From positions 1 through 33,214 of the forward strand of contig JAADDM010000271.1 of NCBI GenBank assembly GCA_013153955.1: a stretch of DNA of 33,214 bases. The letters are read 5' to 3'. The number at the start of each line of letters is the position of its first letter. Positions within the stretch are counted from its first letter, which is position 1. The notes under the pieces are model-generated. The model searched no databases. It was not told the origin of the DNA and saw nothing but the letters and a program-made list of their open reading frames with translations. Of this stretch, positions 23,709 to 31,082 are shown in pieces. The stretch is from Gammaproteobacteria bacterium (GTDB lineage: Bacteria > Pseudomonadota > Gammaproteobacteria > Thiomicrospirales > Thiomicrospiraceae). The position numbers and the translations under genes were made by a program.

Positions 23709-23885
23709 TTATAGTTCGGCCAAAGCATCCCACTCTTGGTCGTTAATCTGCTTTTGACTGCTTATCTCTAACATTCGTTTTCGAGCATTTACATCTTTTT
23801 CAATTAACTTGTTATTGGATTTTTTAATGTCTGTAGGCGGTGTGTAGCGACGAGGCTTTAGCCAAGGGTTATATACTGCATCCAT
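23709..23885 (-). CDS. Small early phage protein, 58 residues
   Basis: A frame starts at ATG 23883-23885 with GGAG about seven bases upstream and stops at 23709. The product begins MDAVYNPWLKPRRYTPPTDI and ends QEWDALAEL; it is basic in the first half and helical in the second. It starts 9 bases after the DUF3164 gene ends and has a good ribosome site, so it is very likely expressed with the early operon. The family is not recognised. Confidence 0.7.
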   Translation of the reverse strand: MDAVYNPWLKPRRYTPPTDIKKSNNKLIEKDVNARKRMLEISSQKQINDQEWDALAEL

Positions 23886-23893
23886 ATAATCTC

Positions 23894-24508
23894 CTAAATT
23901 GAGGCAATGTCGAGTACGATTGATTGATAGTTTTCGCTGTTATTGATGCGCTCATAAATTCGTAAATAGCTTTTTGAACCCGATACTTGAATACTGTCTT
24001 TTATGGCATTCATTGCGCTAACCCAGTCGTCATCTTTAATATCTAGCTTCATTAAACTAAAGATTCTTGCGGTGCTTATATTGCCTTGCTTGTCAGTTTG
24101 AAATGCATGTTCTATAAGCGCCCGTATTTCAGGGTTAGAGCCTTCTGTCCAACGGTGAATACACTTATCGACAAGCTCTTTGGCAACTTGTAGGCGTTCA
24201 TCAAACATGAGCTTTTCACTAACGGCTCTTTGTACTTTGAAACGACCATCAAAACTCATTAAAGTAATGTTTCCTTTTTGCCCACCCATTGAAATATTGT
24301 ATTTCTCGGCTGAGAGTTCTATAAAAGCCGCAATATCTTCCATGGTTCTATTTTTGAAAACACTAAGTAGTCGGTTTGTTTCTTGTGCTTTGGCAATGAT
24401 TTCTTGAACAAGGTGGTCTCTAGTTTTATCAATATCAGTCACTAGGTTGATGGGTACAAGACGGCCTGATGCATCTTTCATATAGCCTTCTGGGGGTTGA
24501 GTTATCAT
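23894..24508 (-). CDS. DUF3164 family early protein
   Basis: The 204-residue protein begins MITQPPEGYMKDASGRLVPI and contains GQKGNITLMSFDGRFKVQRA, FDERLQVAKELVDKCIHRW, IRALIEHAFQTDKQGNI and WVSAMNAIKDSIQVSGSKSY, which are the defining blocks of DUF3164. This family occurs almost only in transposable phages between MuB and GemA. Its function is not known; Mu genes in this region are accessory to early development. The ATG overlaps the stop of the upstream gene by four bases. Confidence 0.9.
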   Translation of the reverse strand: MITQPPEGYMKDASGRLVPINLVTDIDKTRDHLVQEIIAKAQETNRLLSVFKNRTMEDIAAFIELSAEKYNISMGGQKGNITLMSFDGRFKVQRAVSEKLMFDERLQVAKELVDKCIHRWTEGSNPEIRALIEHAFQTDKQGNISTARIFSLMKLDIKDDDWVSAMNAIKDSIQVSGSKSYLRIYERINNSENYQSIVLDIASI

Positions 24509-24807
24509 TGATTAGCTCCTCTTGTATTGTTTGTCGATGGGTGTACCCACATGATGTAGTGATCTAGACGTCCAAAGTGGTGTTTAGGGACTAAATCATA
24601 GGTTCCAAATGTTTGGCTCTCGTTATAAATCGGGTGGTTGTCTTCCGGGGTTTCTATACGTAGAATTGGTACGTTGTCTTCGATGCTAATTGCTTTTATT
24701 TGAAGCTCGGCCTGATCAAGTTTGGCAATAGCTTGCTGGGCACTTAGTATTTTCTCGACCATATTGATATTGGCTCTTTTGGTTTGTAGATTGATTATCT
24801 CTGACAT
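24505..24807 (-). CDS. Early phage protein of unknown function
   Basis: A 100-residue protein with AGAGGAT upstream of ATG 24807. The N-terminal half is helical (MVEKILSAQQAIAKLDQAEL) and the second half beta-like (ISIEDNVPILRIETPEDN, then HHFGRLDHYIMWVHP). No known motif is seen. It is coupled to the DUF3164 gene by an ATGA overlap, and belongs to the early operon. Confidence 0.65.
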   Translation of the reverse strand: MSEIINLQTKRANINMVEKILSAQQAIAKLDQAELQIKAISIEDNVPILRIETPEDNHPIYNESQTFGTYDLVPKHHFGRLDHYIMWVHPSTNNTRGANQ

Positions 24808-24818
24808 GATGTATCCTC

Positions 24819-25034
24819 TTATTTGATTGCCCTAATCGCTTCATCAAGTATTTTTCTAAGGGCTCTAGCATCCCATTCAGGGAGCTTCAACTTAATGAGT
24901 TGGTTGTGGTTGTGGTACACGCTAAACATGATTTCTTTATTTGGCGTGGTGAGCATTGTGATGATGTAAACAGGTCTTTCAGGGTCAGCACCATTTCCAA
25001 TCTTTTGCTCTTTGTAAAACTTGACCTTACTCAT
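24819..25034 (-). CDS. Small early phage protein, 71 residues
   Basis: ATG 25034 is chosen because it begins just before the stop of the upstream gene (25027) and gives a compact protein starting MSKVKFYKEQKIGNGADPER; the longer frame to 25136 would overlap the upstream gene by more than 100 bases. The protein is mostly beta with VYIITMLTTPNKEIMFSVYH and a C-terminal helix (ARALRKILDEAIRAI). The ribosome site is weak, so translational coupling is likely. Function unknown. Confidence 0.55.
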   Translation of the reverse strand: MSKVKFYKEQKIGNGADPERPVYIITMLTTPNKEIMFSVYHNHNQLIKLKLPEWDARALRKILDEAIRAIK

Positions 25035-25368
25035 GTGAGTCTGCTTTTGGATTATTGAGACATCTTTGACAAGCCTTATATAAGCTGACTCGCATTGGGT
25101 TGTTTGGCATAAAGCCTTTGTTGCGATGACTTGCACAAATGTCGGTGGTAATCACATCTAACACAGGGCAAACAACACTTTGCTTGAGCAATGCACCTTT
25201 GACTTTTTCTGCAACATTTTCGATGCTGCCAGGGTATGCACCTTTTAGAACTTGATTTACTGCGGTGCCGCTAATACCGCATTTAGCGGCCAACTTTGCT
25301 TGTGAGGTGGTTTGTAGCGCTTCTTTAAGAGCGATAAACCAGGCCTCATTTTGGTATTTAATAGTCAC
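25027..25368 (-). CDS. Small helix-turn-helix protein, early regulator-like
   Basis: A GTG start at 25368 with AAAGGAG nine bases upstream is preferred over the TTG at 25398; it overlaps the previous stop by 11 bases. The 113-residue protein has a Xre/LacI-type helix-turn-helix near the N-terminus (SQAKLAAKCGISGTAVNQVL) and a C-terminal part with conserved Cys (VVCPVLDVITTDICASH and CQRCLNN), which could bind metal. Similar proteins are common in the early region of Mu-like phages downstream of MuB. It may regulate early transcription or host functions. Confidence 0.7.
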   Translation of the reverse strand: MTIKYQNEAWFIALKEALQTTSQAKLAAKCGISGTAVNQVLKGAYPGSIENVAEKVKGALLKQSVVCPVLDVITTDICASHRNKGFMPNNPMRVSLYKACQRCLNNPKADSHE

Positions 25369-25981
25369 TTTGTATGTCTCCTTTTTTTGGGTAAACAATT
25401 TCGTGTATGTTCTGGTCGTAGACCACGTGTATGCGTTTAACCATCGGCGGTTTTGCGCCAGTCCATGCCGCTGGCTTCAGCATGTAAACAGCTAGACCTC
25501 CGTGGGTGTTCGAAGGTTTTGTTATTTTTAAGTAACCAGCTCTGTAAAGAGCTGATACATAAGACTTTGCTGTAGCTTCTGCAATAATTACATCTTCCGT
25601 GCTAGCAGTTACAGCAAGTTGTTTATGAGTAAACTCTCCTGTTATTCGCATTGTTCTCCACATTTGCTCTCGACCGAGACCTTTAGTGAGCTTGTTACCT
25701 TTGGAATCGACCCTAGGCGGCTCGATTCCTGTGTCTTTAATTAACGTATACCTGTTTTTCGGCTGAAGAATATCTTTTGAATGAATGCACTCTTTTCCTA
25801 AAAAACCAGCTGCGACCCAACCTTTTATATGGTAATTAACCTTTTCTTTACTTAGCTTGTAGCTCAAAGGTGCATTGCTACTGATGTGAGAAATAGTGAA
25901 TGTTTTTAATTCTCTAATTTGTGACCAGACGTACTCTTTAGCCGTCATTTGTCCACTTCTTTTTACACGTGTTCTTTTCAT
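25358..25981 (-). CDS. Winged-helix DNA-binding early protein
   Basis: The 207-residue protein follows MuB directly (TAA then ATG two bases on). It appears to have two winged-helix units: residues about 12-80 (IRELKTFTISHISSNAPLSY and VNYHIKGWVAAGFLG) and about 105-170 (MWRTMRITGEFTHKQLAVTA and AKSYVSALYRAGYLKI). The ending MVKRIHVVYDQNIHEIV recurs in relatives in Mu-like phages. No enzyme motif is seen. DNA binding is inferred from the fold-like pattern; the target is unknown. Confidence 0.65.
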   Translation of the reverse strand: MKRTRVKRSGQMTAKEYVWSQIRELKTFTISHISSNAPLSYKLSKEKVNYHIKGWVAAGFLGKECIHSKDILQPKNRYTLIKDTGIEPPRVDSKGNKLTKGLGREQMWRTMRITGEFTHKQLAVTASTEDVIIAEATAKSYVSALYRAGYLKITKPSNTHGGLAVYMLKPAAWTGAKPPMVKRIHVVYDQNIHEIVYPKKGDIQSDY

Positions 25982-25983
25982 AT

Positions 25984-26724
25984 TTATCCACTTATTCCAT
26001 TTCGAATAGCCGCCTGTCCAGTGTAAAGTTCTTTTTTACCCCACATGCTCATGTCAATTTCAGCCCAGCCGTTCTGCTTTGCCGTGTCGTTGATATGATT
26101 TAAGTTTACGCAGATCCGTCGTGTGACATTGCGGCTTGCTTCAACTAAACTGATTAATAAATCATCGTGTACTTTTACGTCGGGAGCATAGATATTAGCG
26201 AGCGTTCTTGCGTCTTCTAGAGAAGACGGCTGGGCTTGTACCCAAGCGAGCACACGATTGTGAAAGCGTTCCCATCTTTTGAGTTTGGCTGGCAAATGTT
26301 CTTCGCCAATTAGCAAAATAGTCCCAAAACTGCTTTCGTAGATATCTCTGACGATTTCGATAATTTTCTTTTCAACGAGAAAATCAGCTTCATCAATAAT
26401 CAACGGGCGGCTTGATAATGCGACTTCTTGAGAAATCTGGTCGACCATTTCGTAGATTGTGGCGGCAGGAGAGATTCCCATCTCCATTAAAATAGCTTTT
26501 AAAAACGCTTTCCGTGTCCAGGCGCTTTTGCATTGCACGTAATATGCGCGATATTTATTAGCACTCCAAGTTGCGGCAAAAGTTTTCCCCCATCCTGAGG
26601 GGCCGTATAACACGACGATGCCAGGTAGGCTCTCTCCGCGCGTCAGAGAGCGAGTAATCGCTTGAGAGCATAGCGCGACGTTTTGTAACGGGGCGATTGT
26701 GTTTCCAATGCTTTGTGTTAACAT
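25984..26724 (-). CDS. B: MuB-like transposition target-selection ATPase
   Basis: ATG 26724 is chosen because AGGAAG stands about eight bases upstream; an upstream ATG at 26754 lacks one. The 246-residue AAA+ ATPase has Walker A GPSGWGKTFAA and Walker B PLIIDEADFLV, followed by the sensor region LLIGEEHLPAKLKRWERFHN. MuB forms ATP-dependent filaments on DNA, attracts the transposase to targets and gives target immunity. Mu B is about 312 residues; this form lacks the N-terminal helix-turn-helix appendage, and the ATPase core starts almost at once. Confidence 0.92.
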   Translation of the reverse strand: MLTQSIGNTIAPLQNVALCSQAITRSLTRGESLPGIVVLYGPSGWGKTFAATWSANKYRAYYVQCKSAWTRKAFLKAILMEMGISPAATIYEMVDQISQEVALSSRPLIIDEADFLVEKKIIEIVRDIYESSFGTILLIGEEHLPAKLKRWERFHNRVLAWVQAQPSSLEDARTLANIYAPDVKVHDDLLISLVEASRNVTRRICVNLNHINDTAKQNGWAEIDMSMWGKKELYTGQAAIRNGISG

Positions 26725-26794
26725 TAACAGTACTTCCTTTGCATTTTTATGCATTTAATGCTTGTTTAAATGGCGGTTTAAACCAGCGTTTTCA

Positions 26795-28933
26795 TTAAAG
26801 TGAGCTTGTTTCCAAGCCCAATCCAAAGTCTTCAAAAAACTCTTTCATATTTGTGTATTCGGGCGTATTTTCATAAGCGTTGTAAAACCTTTGATCTTGC
26901 TCAGAGACACTTTGCCCAGTGACCATTTTTTGCTCAATTCGTAAGAATTTTCTGTGTGTTTCTTGCGGGTCTGTTACTACATGCGTCACCGCAGTCCTTA
27001 AAGGTTTAGACTGTGCGATATTATTACTTTGTAAGCTAGCGGCTTGTGCAGCAGCCTCTAGGTTGTCATTGGTATAAACTGTTGTGGATTTTGGCAGCAT
27101 AGTGATATTGTTTACTTGGCGTTTTGATTCAAGAATCTCTTCAGCAAGCCCTTTAACCTTTTGTCGGCTTTTCATGCCTCGGATTTCTTTCTTAGCCTGA
27201 GCAATATTTTTAAGCGCGTTCTGTTTAGCTTGACGTGCAATTTCCTGCCTTTTTATACCGACGAAACGGGTGTCTTCAGCAATACATATAAACTTACCGT
27301 TTTGAAATACATGAATTGTTCCAATGTCAACGGGGTCTTTCCGTATATTGACTCTTTCAGTCGTCATATGACCCAGTTCAGGAGCTATATAAGTAAATCC
27401 ATCTAAGCGTATTCCTTCTTTACCGATCGTTCTCTCGCCAACTTCAGCTAATAAAATATCTAGCGCACGTTCGTTTTGAATCATGCTGATAGGTGCTGTC
27501 CATTCGCTGACCATTTGAAATGGGGTCTTGCCGTTTATGCCGTCACCCGTATGGCTGTTATGCATGTAGATGTTATCTATCCATTCGTCTACAAACTTTT
27601 GCAGATCTTGAGACGACATATCGATATCGATTACGCTGCCTTTTTTGAAGAGACGTTCACTAAATTGTTTGCGGTCTTCAATAACAGATCGTTCTGCAAC
27701 GTTGTGTCCGATGAATCCAGGCATGATCTCTAAAAGACCGTGCGAAAAGGTTCTAAAGAATCTTTCTATATGCGGCTTTTCCCAGGGTGAAAAGGGTGCT
27801 GAGATATTTTGTTCAATTCCCAGTGAGTAAAATGCAGTTTTCATCTGTACAGAGACATAGTCAGCACCGTTGTCGGTCTTGACTATTTCCGGTACTCCCC
27901 ATTCTAGCAAGCAGTCACGCATTAACTTAGAGACTGAAGCGGCCGTTGAACTCTTTGAAACTAGCAATTTGACGCGTCGACTGTAGACATCAATAGCGCC
28001 AATCAGGTTGTATCTCCCGTCTGTTAGCATAATATCTGCAGGTGTTGAATCTAGTTCCCACTTTTCATTTAAAGCTGCAACACCAACCGTACCTTGGGCG
28101 GGCATGTATTTATTTTTCCACTTGTCAGGATTAGTGATCGCAGAAAATAATTGGGCATTTTCTGTTTTGTAAGATTTAACCCATCTTTCTAAAGAACGCT
28201 TTGATGGAACATCAGTTTCAGTACATTTAAATCGCGATTCAATCGCTTCAAATAGCTGTGAGATATAGATATGTGGGTATTCATAAATAGCGGCAGTTAT
28301 AAACTCACGCAGAATCTTTTGACGATCAATTTTGCTACTACCTTTGCGGTGCCCGTGCTTGTCTATAATGTTTTCTGGTTTTTTTTCCCAGTTATTGAGC
28401 GTTGTGGGATGTAGGTTTTCGTTAATATGATCTTTGATCCAAATGTAATCGTCTGGAATGTTAAGTTGGCCTGACGACCAGAGCGCTAAGAATTCTTGAG
28501 TCGCTTTTGTTTTGCATAGCTTTGAATTTTTAACAAATTCGCTTCTCATGCTTAATAGTAAAATTTTGCTTTCGGCACGAGCTTTTTTAGAGCCTGAAAG
28601 GCCTGCAATTTGTTCAGTTATTTTTGCTCTTCGCTTAGTCGTTATAGTGAGCTTAATTGAGTTTTTAACAGCAAGCGTGCGAGCAAATTCGGTAGCTTGT
28701 TTATTAGCGGATTTTTTTGCCTTGGTCAGCTGTGCTTCGGCTGCCAATTGTGCAAAGTGATTTTGTGTTTCAACTGGCAAGCTATCGATGTGGTATTCCT
28801 TACCTCCACCTTTGCCTTTGCGTGGGCGTGATAGCCAGTTTTCTTTTTTTGCTTTTACATTAATGTTTTGCGGGGTTGTTGGAAGTCCCGGTAGCCCAGA
28901 TAACTCTTGAACACTGTGATATTGGTTATTCAT
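26795..28933 (-). CDS. A: MuA-like DDE transposase
   Basis: ATG 28933 (GGAG seven bases upstream, overlapping the previous gene by eight bases) gives 712 residues, close to Mu A (663). N-terminal residues 1-60 form the winged Mu DNA-binding domain (SVQELSGLPGLPTTPQNINV and GGGKEYHIDSLP); further end-binding helical domains follow. The catalytic core shows the DDE triad: Asp295 (KWELDST), Asp354 (VKTDNGADY) and Glu390 (PHIERFFRTF). A beta-barrel domain and a basic C-terminal region for nonspecific DNA nicking and MuB contact follow. All catalytic residues are present, so it should be active. Confidence 0.96.
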   Translation of the reverse strand: MNNQYHSVQELSGLPGLPTTPQNINVKAKKENWLSRPRKGKGGGKEYHIDSLPVETQNHFAQLAAEAQLTKAKKSANKQATEFARTLAVKNSIKLTITTKRRAKITEQIAGLSGSKKARAESKILLLSMRSEFVKNSKLCKTKATQEFLALWSSGQLNIPDDYIWIKDHINENLHPTTLNNWEKKPENIIDKHGHRKGSSKIDRQKILREFITAAIYEYPHIYISQLFEAIESRFKCTETDVPSKRSLERWVKSYKTENAQLFSAITNPDKWKNKYMPAQGTVGVAALNEKWELDSTPADIMLTDGRYNLIGAIDVYSRRVKLLVSKSSTAASVSKLMRDCLLEWGVPEIVKTDNGADYVSVQMKTAFYSLGIEQNISAPFSPWEKPHIERFFRTFSHGLLEIMPGFIGHNVAERSVIEDRKQFSERLFKKGSVIDIDMSSQDLQKFVDEWIDNIYMHNSHTGDGINGKTPFQMVSEWTAPISMIQNERALDILLAEVGERTIGKEGIRLDGFTYIAPELGHMTTERVNIRKDPVDIGTIHVFQNGKFICIAEDTRFVGIKRQEIARQAKQNALKNIAQAKKEIRGMKSRQKVKGLAEEILESKRQVNNITMLPKSTTVYTNDNLEAAAQAASLQSNNIAQSKPLRTAVTHVVTDPQETHRKFLRIEQKMVTGQSVSEQDQRFYNAYENTPEYTNMKEFFEDFGLGLETSSL

Positions 28934-29408
28934 TATTAACTCCAAAATCAAATTCAGGCATAGCAGACTTTTGTACATTCTCTCTATGAAATGCTAAGTC
29001 ATTCATAGAGCAAGTTAATGCTGCCGTGGTTTCTTCTGTAGTAGCCTCGCCTGTTGCAAACTTAATTAACAAGCTCATAGCATGATTAAAGGTGCCTTGC
29101 ATTTTCATTACAGAGACCTCTTTCAATGACTTTCCTGTAGGCATATTGATTAGCAATTTGCTATCACTAGATGCTAGATACACGCTTATAAAATTTGCAC
29201 CGCATACATATTCAAAACTGTGTAATTTGTGGACTGGCATAGAGCCATTTTTCATCCACTTATATAAAAGTGACTCATCTTCTAAGCCCATCAACTCAGC
29301 AATGCGTGCAACGGATAAATTTCTCTTTGTTTTGCCATGCTCTTTTACCAACCAAAAAGCCTCGGTAAGAGTTTTAGCATGAGCATTTTTCCAGTTTATA
29401 TAACTCAT
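28926..29408 (-). CDS. CII/Cro-like DNA-binding early protein
   Basis: The start at 29408 (MSYINWKNAHAKTL) has AGAGG six bases upstream; a longer frame to 29453 has none. The 160-residue protein has a helix-turn-helix LSVARIAELMGLEDESLLYK followed by WMKNGSMPVHKLHSFEYVC, resembling the phage CII/Rha-neighbour type of regulators that assess a position in a transposable phage early region. The second half is a helical domain (FNHAMSLLIKFATGEATTEE). It overlaps the MuA start by eight bases. A role in lysis/lysogeny control is inferred. Confidence 0.7.
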   Translation of the reverse strand: MSYINWKNAHAKTLTEAFWLVKEHGKTKRNLSVARIAELMGLEDESLLYKWMKNGSMPVHKLHSFEYVCGANFISVYLASSDSKLLINMPTGKSLKEVSVMKMQGTFNHAMSLLIKFATGEATTEETTAALTCSMNDLAFHRENVQKSAMPEFDFGVNNE

Positions 29409-29509
29409 TGGAAACCTCTCAAGATGGCAGTTCCAAACAAACGGCTTTCGCATTTCTGTGCATTTAGATAATCTGGTATTAACGAAAAAAATGAGATTAA
29501 TAGCATGAC

Positions 29510-29788
29510 TTATGCAACATACTCAGATAAACCAGCATCTTTTAAGATTTGCTTAGCTCTATTGACATTGCTTTCTCTAGCCGGCATGGCATATTGCGGT
29601 ACATCTGGAAAAACATCAGAAACAGGCATGCTTAAAGCACCTGCAATAATTAAGGCTGACGGTCTGCCTTTTGCCTTACGTTGTGAAACGATAGTAAGAG
29701 ACATATAGGTTCTGCCAGTTGCTTTAGCGATAGCAGCAAAACTCAACCCTCTTTCTTGAAGTGCTTTTTTAATTTGTTCGTGAGTCAT
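29510..29788 (-). CDS. ner: Ner-like early repressor (Nlp/HTH family)
   Basis: The 92-residue protein is the first early gene, divergent from the repressor, with GGAG eight bases before ATG 29788. Residues 1-65 carry the Ner/Nlp winged helix-turn-helix: MTHEQIKKALQERGLSFAAI, AKATGRTYMSL, then RPSALIIAGALSMPVSDVFP. Ner in Mu turns down both the early and the repressor promoters. The rest (about 70-92) is a short helix. Position directly after the early promoter agrees with this. Confidence 0.85.
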   Translation of the reverse strand: MTHEQIKKALQERGLSFAAIAKATGRTYMSLTIVSQRKAKGRPSALIIAGALSMPVSDVFPDVPQYAMPARESNVNRAKQILKDAGLSEYVA

Positions 29789-29863
29789 GATAGAATCTCC
29801 ATTATCTTTTGTTTTTTATATAGGTGTCTACAATCATGCGTGCTTGTGTGCCTATTTGTGTTT

Positions 29864-29892
29864 ATTATGGACTTGTTTAGACTCAAGTGCAA
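29864..29892 (-). promoter_or_regulatory. Early promoter Pe (minus strand)
   Basis: TTGCAC (29887-29892) and CATAAT (29864-29869) on the minus strand are separated by 17 bases, a good sigma-70 promoter in front of the Ner-like gene and the transposition operon. The -35 lies within an inverted repeat shared with the repressor side. Confidence 0.7.
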
Positions 29893-29913
29893 GCATTAAA
29901 GTTTGCATTTGAG
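29882..29913. promoter_or_regulatory. Operator-like inverted repeat between divergent promoters
   Basis: CTCAAGTGCAA (29882-29892) and TTGCATTTGAG (29903-29913) are inverted copies matching at 10 of 11 positions, 10 bases apart. The left arm contains the early -35 and the right arm a candidate repressor -35. This is where the repressor or Ner should bind. A further TTGAGGTT recurs at 29958-29965. Confidence 0.6.
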
Positions 29914-29931
29914 GTTGGAGTCTTGTTATTC
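29903..29931 (+). promoter_or_regulatory. Candidate repressor promoter (plus strand)
   Basis: TTGCAT (29903-29908), 17 bases, then TTATTC (29926-29931) could form the repressor promoter, 38 bases upstream of its ATG. The -10 is weak; ATATTT a few bases on is an alternative. Confidence 0.4.
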
Positions 29932-29968
29932 ATATTTTTTACTTATATTTCAACAGCTTGAGGTTAGT

Positions 29969-30589
29969 ATGAATAAGTCTTGTAAACCTGAATGTGAGCA
30001 TTCAGGTAGTGTTTCTAACGTTGAACCATTTTTTGAGCGCTTAAAACAGGCTTTAGGGGAGAAGAGTGCGCGGTCTCTGGCTCAAATGTGCTCATTGTCA
30101 CCTACCGTCATTGTTAAGTATATTAATGGGGACTCAACGCCTAATGTGGAACGTCTTATTGTTATTGCTAATGCTTTAGGTGTCACTGTTGAATGGCTGG
30201 CGACAGGGCGAGGGGCTAAAACATATACTGACGCAGTGGATAGACCGGCTGATAATGTATTAATAGGGCAGGCTGACTCGGTTGTATCGAATGTAATCCC
30301 TGTGCCGATAGCGAATAGAGTTATTGAAAAAATGGTTGATAATGAGGTGGTTTTTGATCACGATGCGCTTCATGCTCGCACCTTTATAACCATCTTTAAT
30401 AGTCTGGATGGTTTTTCGGATGATCAAATTGAGTTAGCAGTGCATAGGTATATGAAAGCTTTCTATCAGCAGCAGCTTGCTAGTATGCTGTCGTGGTCTG
30501 GTGAGGCTGAGGTATCTGAAGCTTGGGTAGAAGATCTAAAGTATCGTATTAATGAAACAGATGAGAAAATTAAAGCTCTAGTAAACTAA
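29969..30589 (+). CDS. Phage repressor (Xre-family helix-turn-helix, Mu c position)
   Basis: ATG 29969 with GAGGT upstream is preferred over a TTG at 29903. The 206-residue protein has an Xre-type helix-turn-helix at about residues 15-75 (SARSLAQMCSLSPTVIVKYI then PNVERLIVIANALGVTVEWL and ATGRG), the pattern of lambdoid repressors. The C-terminal half is helical and lacks the S24 self-cleavage domain (no Ala-Gly cut or Ser-Lys dyad seen), so induction may not follow the LexA-type path. It is divergent from the Ner-like gene and reads towards the left phage end, as Mu c does. Confidence 0.85.
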   Translation: MNKSCKPECEHSGSVSNVEPFFERLKQALGEKSARSLAQMCSLSPTVIVKYINGDSTPNVERLIVIANALGVTVEWLATGRGAKTYTDAVDRPADNVLIGQADSVVSNVIPVPIANRVIEKMVDNEVVFDHDALHARTFITIFNSLDGFSDDQIELAVHRYMKAFYQQQLASMLSWSGEAEVSEAWVEDLKYRINETDEKIKALVN

Positions 30590-30635
30590 GCGTCGTTTAA
30601 AAATGCGGCCACATAACTAAGTGTCGTTTAAAAAT
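30584..30635. repeat. Two 21-bp direct repeats near the left phage end
   Basis: AACTAAGCGTCGTTTAAAAAT (30584-30604) and AACTAAGTGTCGTTTAAAAAT (30615-30635) differ at one base and are 31 bases apart start to start. The first overlaps the repressor stop. Spaced repeats here are what MuA end-binding sites (L sites) should look like. The match to the Mu consensus itself is poor. Confidence 0.6.
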
Positions 30636-31043
30636 ATTGTTAGATCACTTGTTAATGTATATTTAAAGGTTGGTTAACCTCTTAATTAAGTAGGCTCTAG
30701 ACAAGCTTAATGACTAATCCCTGTAGGCTGTTGTTGTTTCACCTTTCCTCTTGTGTCCAGCTATTTACATAGGTTTCGGCTGTCTAGCTATAGAGTTTAA
30801 TTTCAGTTTTTTCTTAAGCAGTTGTGATAATTTATGATGGGAATTTCCCACTATTAATTACATAATCCCGTTATTTAAATCCTTCTTCCCATGTTTAGTA
30901 ATCTATCTGTCTCTCTACAGCTATTAGAGCGAGAGGGGTAAGAGTTGAAGTGGTTGAGTTTCAAGGCTCTGTAGGCATATAGATTAAAATAGGTCAGGCT
31001 GTTTGCTGGAGGTGTTTATAAAGGGCTTGATAGGGATTGTTTA
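30636..31043. other. Intergenic: phage left end / host junction region
   Basis: There is no convincing gene in this stretch. The phage left end (a CA dinucleotide on the plus strand followed by host DNA) must lie here, but without the other end I cannot place it. A weak third repeat-like sequence occurs near 30684, and a small AGGTT-GGTT-AACCT hairpin near 30667. Confidence 0.5.
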
Positions 31044-31068
31044 GAGCAGTTTATATTTAAAACTGCTC
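31044..31068 (-). terminator. Hairpin downstream of host oxidoreductase gene
   Basis: GAGCAGTTT (31044-31052) and AAACTGCTC (31060-31068) form a 9-bp stem with a 7-base loop, 14 bases beyond the host gene stop. The T-run on the minus strand is poor (TAAAC), so termination would be weak, but the position fits. Confidence 0.5.
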
Positions 31069-31082
31069 AATTCTTTGATGGA

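Larger units (their letters stand above)
1..30640 (-). mobile_element. Mu-like transposable prophage (incomplete: right end outside window)
   Basis: A continuous Mu-type gene set is present: repressor, Ner-like regulator, DDE transposase MuA, MuB ATPase, GemA, Mor, terminase, DUF935 portal, gpF, gpG, protease I, capsid T and tail genes, in the canonical order and almost all on the minus strand. The left (repressor) end lies somewhere between about 30.6 and 31.04 kb; the end given here is only the last clearly phage-like sequence. Position 1 falls within a distal tail gene, so the right end and the target-site duplication cannot be seen. The tail genes are of siphovirus type while head and transposition genes are Mu type. 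Confidence 0.95.

Noticed and set aside
26755..26794. GTTTAAA repeats between MuA and MuB as a possible regulatory site
   Set aside because: Short AT-rich palindromes of this kind are expected by chance in this composition.
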